DNA from: Candidatus Komeilibacteria bacterium RIFCSPLOWO2_02_FULL_48_11
Lineage (GTDB): Bacteria; Patescibacteriota; Patescibacteriia; UBA2169
DNA length: 7,975 nucleotides
NCBI GenBank assembly: GCA_001818435.1
Contig: MHKO01000028.1
Coordinates: 1 to 7,975, forward strand
Direction: 5' to 3'
Positions within the stretch are counted from its first letter, which is position 1. Each line of letters starts with the position of its first letter. Below the pieces are notes generated by a model. It searched no databases. It had not been told where the DNA came from and saw only the letters and a program-made list of their open reading frames with translations. Below are positions 5,251 to 7,975 of the stretch, piece after piece. A program made the position numbers and the translations under genes.

Positions 5251-7975
5251 TCATCCTTTCCGGAATTCACAGATATCTCGAAAGTCGCAGAACTTGCAGA
5301 CAAACGGGCCCGGAGTTGGAGTAAAACTGCTATTCTTTATTTTCTCGATGGTTTCCACAATCTTAACCTTCAGGTCGTTTTTCTCCACGTCTGTGCCCAA
5401 AAAAGACATCACTTTGCCATCATCAAGGTAATAATAAGTCAAACTTTTTACCTTTTCCCCAAATACCTCTTCAGCCGCAATTTGGTAAAGCAAAAGCTGT
5501 TCCTTATCCTCGGATTCTAATTTTTGACGTGCCGCTCCGGTTTTATAATCCACAATCTCAATTTCCGAACTGGGCAGAATGTCCACCCGGTCGATTTTAC
5601 CCATGAGCGTGAAATCCCCGACCTTGATGTTAAAACCCTGCTCCAGAGCTTTGATGTTGGGCATCTTGTCTTGCAGTTTGGCGTAAAATAATTTTAAAGC
5701 GTTTTTGCCTTTTTGACGATATTCTTCTTTCTGTTCCGGCGAATTATACCAATCGTCAATCCAATTTTTTTCGTAGATGGACAATAATTCTTCTAACGAA
5801 ACAGGTATCATGCCGTCATTCTGAGGCGAAGCCGAAGAATCCCGTGGTTCAACACCGAGATCCTTCACTGCGCCACCTTCGGCGGCTTGTTCAGGATGAC
5901 GTTGTTTGACGCCCCCACTGAATAAATCAACCTGCACGGCGCGGCGCTTCTGCTCCAAGATTTGAAAAAATTCCTGCAACGTGGAATGCATGGTCTGGCC
6001 ATAGCTGAAAACATACTTGCCCTGAATCGGCACTTTTAAAACATGGGCGAACTTGTACTGCAAGGGGCAGTTTTCAAACGCCCGCAACTGGGTAAAAGAA
6101 AATCTTGATGGTAATGGCAATTTGTAAATCGGCCTGGTCTGGCTTGAGACCTTTGGCAATAAAATTTTATCATCGCTTTTCAGAGTATCTTTGGAGAGTT
6201 TGAAATTTGGATACGATTCAGAGAGCTCATAAAGAAAACGCGAAAGTTTTTTAGTGGCGGCGCCGCCATAATCTTCGGCTGAAGTCAAAAACAAGCCGTC
6301 TTTGGCGCGCGTTAAGCCCACGTAAAACAAACGCCGTTCTTCCTGTAAATGCGCGTCTCCTTGAGGCAGAACTTCTTTGACTAACTCGTCTGGTATGGAA
6401 ATCGGTTCCGAGCGCTCAATGGTTGGGAAGCGTTTATCAACCAGATTGACGATGAACACATACTTGAACTCCAGCCCCTTGGCGCTGTGGATGGTCATGA
6501 TTTTCACCATTTCCGGGCCAGATTCGGCATCAACCGGCATATCGCCCTCATCGCCTGATTCTATTTCCAATTTCAATGTTTCCATAACGTCTTTAACCCG
6601 CGCTCCAGGCAGGCCAGCTTCAATTTGTTTTAAGCGCTCAAAAAACGCTTTCAAAAGGCGGTATTGCTCCGCTCCCAAAGCATCCGGCAGACGGTTAAGG
6701 TACGCAAAATAACCGCTTTGCTCCAGCCATTCAATAAGCAGCACCGAGGGCTTGGTATCTTTGGTTTTGGCCAGAAACAAATCCAATTGCCCGACCAGGC
6801 GGTTGATTTCCAGAACCGCTTCTTTACTTAAGCCGCCAACCTGCTGTGGCGCTTTGAGCAAGGAATAAAGAGTTACTTGCTTGCGCGATGAGTGGTGCGT
6901 AAGCTTGATAATGTCCTCAATGGGCACAGCCACAAAAGGCGCTGTCAGTAATCTATAAAGAGCCGCGCTTTCATGATAATTATCAAGGCATCTGAAAAAA
7001 GCCAGGATGTTCAAAATCAAGCCAGTGCGGTAAAGCCCCTTGGCTGAAAGATTCTGATGCGGCACGGACATGACCGAGAGCATATCTTCAAAAATCTCGG
7101 CCTGATTATTAGCCCGCACCAAAATGGCAAAATCATTCCAAGTTGCTTCTTTATCCGATTCTTTGAGAGCTAAAATTGTTTCCCCAACCACCCGCGCTTC
7201 GTCCCCAGAATTTTTACAATACAAATGCTCGACCTGGGCTTTGACTCCGGTTTGTGAAATTAGCTTTTTGTTTATAACCACGTCATCCTGAGTCGAAAGA
7301 TCTTGTGGTTTAACACTGAGATTCCTCGACTCCGCTTCGCGGAGTTTACCCCGAGTATTCCCGAGGGGCTCGGAATGACGGTATAGCGCTTCTAAACGAT
7401 CAGGATTGTTCAGTTGGATAAATGAATGCGCCGCATCCAGAATGGCCTGGCCAGAGCGGTAATTGCGCACCAAGGAAACCTTTTTGGCTTTAGGATAATC
7501 GCGCGAGAACATGATGACATTGGAAGTGGAAGCCCCGCGGAAACGGTAAATTGACTGGTCATCATCAGCCACCACTGTGAGATTATTCTCCGGCGCGGCC
7601 AGCATCTTGACTAGTTCGTATTGCGCCCAGTTAGTGTCCTGGAACTCATCCACCAGAATATATTTAAATTTCTTCTGGTAAAGCTTTAGAATCTGCGGCC
7701 GAGCGCGGAATAGTTTTAGGCAGTAATTTATCAAATCCCCAAAATCCATCTTGCTCTTTTCCAGCAACAGCTGCTGGTAAGTATGATACGCATTCGCCAC
7801 CTCCACAATTCTTTTTACTTCATCTGGATTAATCTCTTCTTTCTTTTTCTCGTAACTCGAACCTCGTAACTCGTAACTCTTTTTGCTTTTTCCTCCTGAT
7901 GCCTCTCCGCCAGAGGCGGACCAGCCTTTGGCTGGCATACTTCCTGTCGCTTCAGCATTATCCAATCCTAGATTC
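5251..7975 (-). CDS. UvrD/PcrA-like helicase fused to PD-(D/E)XK nuclease with Fe-S cysteines (5' end outside window)
   Basis: The frame is open to the right edge, so the N-terminus with Walker A is outside. Residues are counted from the in-frame TTG at 7965. Helicase motifs are KMDFGDLI (72-79), DEFQDT (106-111), ADDDQSIYRFRGA (133-145), LVRNYRS (165-171), TIHSAKGLEF (491-500) and EERRLFYVGLTRA (542-554). A RecB-family nuclease follows from about 620: H660, D792 in GKIDRVD, D806-Y-K808 in VDYKTG, and Q828. C633, C890, C893 and C899 match the AddB/Cas4-type 4Fe-4S arrangement. The enzyme should unwind and resect DNA ends in recombination repair, resembling AddAB/AdnAB subunits more than plain UvrD. 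Three repeat-derived in-frame insertions (about 9-41, 194-231 and 685-718) fall between conserved blocks, and all visible motifs remain intact. Its stop is TGA. Confidence 0.93.
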   Translation of the reverse strand, partial: NLGLDNAEATGSMPAKGWSASGGEASGGKSKKSYELRGSSYEKKKEEINPDEVKRIVEVANAYHTYQQLLLEKSKMDFGDLINYCLKLFRARPQILKLYQKKFKYILVDEFQDTNWAQYELVKMLAAPENNLTVVADDDQSIYRFRGASTSNVIMFSRDYPKAKKVSLVRNYRSGQAILDAAHSFIQLNNPDRLEALYRHSEPLGNTRGKLREAESRNLSVKPQDLSTQDDVVINKKLISQTGVKAQVEHLYCKNSGDEARVVGETILALKESDKEATWNDFAILVRANNQAEIFEDMLSVMSVPHQNLSAKGLYRTGLILNILAFFRCLDNYHESAALYRLLTAPFVAVPIEDIIKLTHHSSRKQVTLYSLLKAPQQVGGLSKEAVLEINRLVGQLDLFLAKTKDTKPSVLLIEWLEQSGYFAYLNRLPDALGAEQYRLLKAFFERLKQIEAGLPGARVKDVMETLKLEIESGDEGDMPVDAESGPEMVKIMTIHSAKGLEFKYVFIVNLVDKRFPTIERSEPISIPDELVKEVLPQGDAHLQEERRLFYVGLTRAKDGLFLTSAEDYGGAATKKLSRFLYELSESYPNFKLSKDTLKSDDKILLPKVSSQTRPIYKLPLPSRFSFTQLRAFENCPLQYKFAHVLKVPIQGKYVFSYGQTMHSTLQEFFQILEQKRRAVQVDLFSGGVKQRHPEQAAEGGAVKDLGVEPRDSSASPQNDGMIPVSLEELLSIYEKNWIDDWYNSPEQKEEYRQKGKNALKLFYAKLQDKMPNIKALEQGFNIKVGDFTLMGKIDRVDILPSSEIEIVDYKTGAARQKLESEDKEQLLLYQIAAEEVFGEKVKSLTYYYLDDGKVMSFLGTDVEKNDLKVKIVETIEKIKNSSFTPTPGPFVCKFCDFRDICEFRKG
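5814..5901 (-). repeat. palindromic repeat translated inside the helicase-nuclease gene, copy 1
   Basis: This 88-bp element has ends CGTCATTCTGA and TCAGGATGACG and an inner GAAGCCGAAGAATCCCGTGG-type segment. It encodes about 34 residues (about 685-718) in the nuclease part, between the DLFSGG stretch and SLEELL. Read on the minus strand, it uses the same orientation and frame as the second copy: RHPEQ, then DLGVEPRDSSASPQND. Confidence 0.85.
7281..7380 (-). repeat. palindromic repeat translated inside the helicase-nuclease gene, copy 2
   Basis: This 100-bp element has ends CGTCATCCTGAG and CTCGGAATGACG and an internal CTCCGC-TTC-GCGGAG hairpin. It adds about 38 residues (about 194-231) between NPDRLEA and KKLISQTG, blocks that I expect to be adjacent in UvrD relatives. 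The encoded peptide includes RHSEP and NLSVKPQDLSTQDD, alignable with copy 1. Confidence 0.88.
7849..7879 (-). repeat. short tandem repeat CTCGTAACT inside the helicase gene
   Basis: CTCGTAACT occurs at 7849, 7863 and 7870, the last two overlapping with a 7-bp period and the first separated by an interrupting CGAAC. It is translated as SYELRGSSYEK, a low-complexity peptide in the accessory 1B region of the helicase. Confidence 0.8.
7906..7935. repeat. twin perfect hairpins inside the helicase gene
   Basis: Two perfect 6-bp stems with 3-nt loops sit side by side: TCCGCC-AGA-GGCGGA (7906-7920) and CCAGCC-TTT-GGCTGG (7921-7935). They are translated as PAKGWSASGG. With the neighbouring tandem repeat they form one composite insertion of about 33 codons. 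Confidence 0.85.

Overview
The window looks like a piece of a Candidate Phyla Radiation (Patescibacteria, probably Parcubacteria-like) genome. The evidence is indirect: an S23/IVP four-helix-bundle gene between protein genes, TCATTCCGAG/GGATGAC-type palindromic repeats, a UvrD-type helicase fused to a RecB-family nuclease, and a small membrane protein just upstream of pheS. Lineage is inference. TGA is used as a normal stop (helicase, pheS), which argues against the UGA-recoded Gracilibacteria and SR1 groups. All convincing genes are on the minus strand, so transcription runs from right to left.

Right part (5251-7975): a 5'-incomplete gene for a UvrD/PcrA-like SF1 helicase with a C-terminal PD-(D/E)XK nuclease and a likely 4Fe-4S cluster. 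Its frame carries three repeat-derived in-frame insertions. A third copy of the main palindrome family lies in the following intergenic gap (5131-5239).

Middle part (2829-5124): a sigma70-like promoter (5124-5096) drives a four-helix membrane protein, pheS (joined by a TAATG overlap) and, 3 nt after pheS, a DUF3800 gene. The last codons and stop of the DUF3800 gene lie inside an intrinsic terminator. pheT, the usual partner of pheS, is missing from this position.

Left part (1-2800): accessory DNA. It holds a 60-codon chimeric-looking ORF and an S23/IVP gene bracketed by 8-bp-period AT-rich repeats that can pair into a 24-position stem. Next comes a 31-codon amino-terminal remnant of pheT, then a 612-residue lytic-transglycosylase-like membrane protein. 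Last is a second, diverged copy (1-118) of the 118-bp segment at 2549-2666. The pheS-pheT operon has therefore been split by inserted DNA and the visible pheT truncated. The repeat layout fits either two copies of an S23/IVP-bearing element or a tandem-duplication (Campbell-type) event. An intact pheT must exist elsewhere, possibly just beyond the left edge.

The strongest leads are the excisable-looking S23/IVP unit outside rRNA, the broken pheT, and the palindromic elements translated inside the helicase. No stretch over 300 bases is without a gene.
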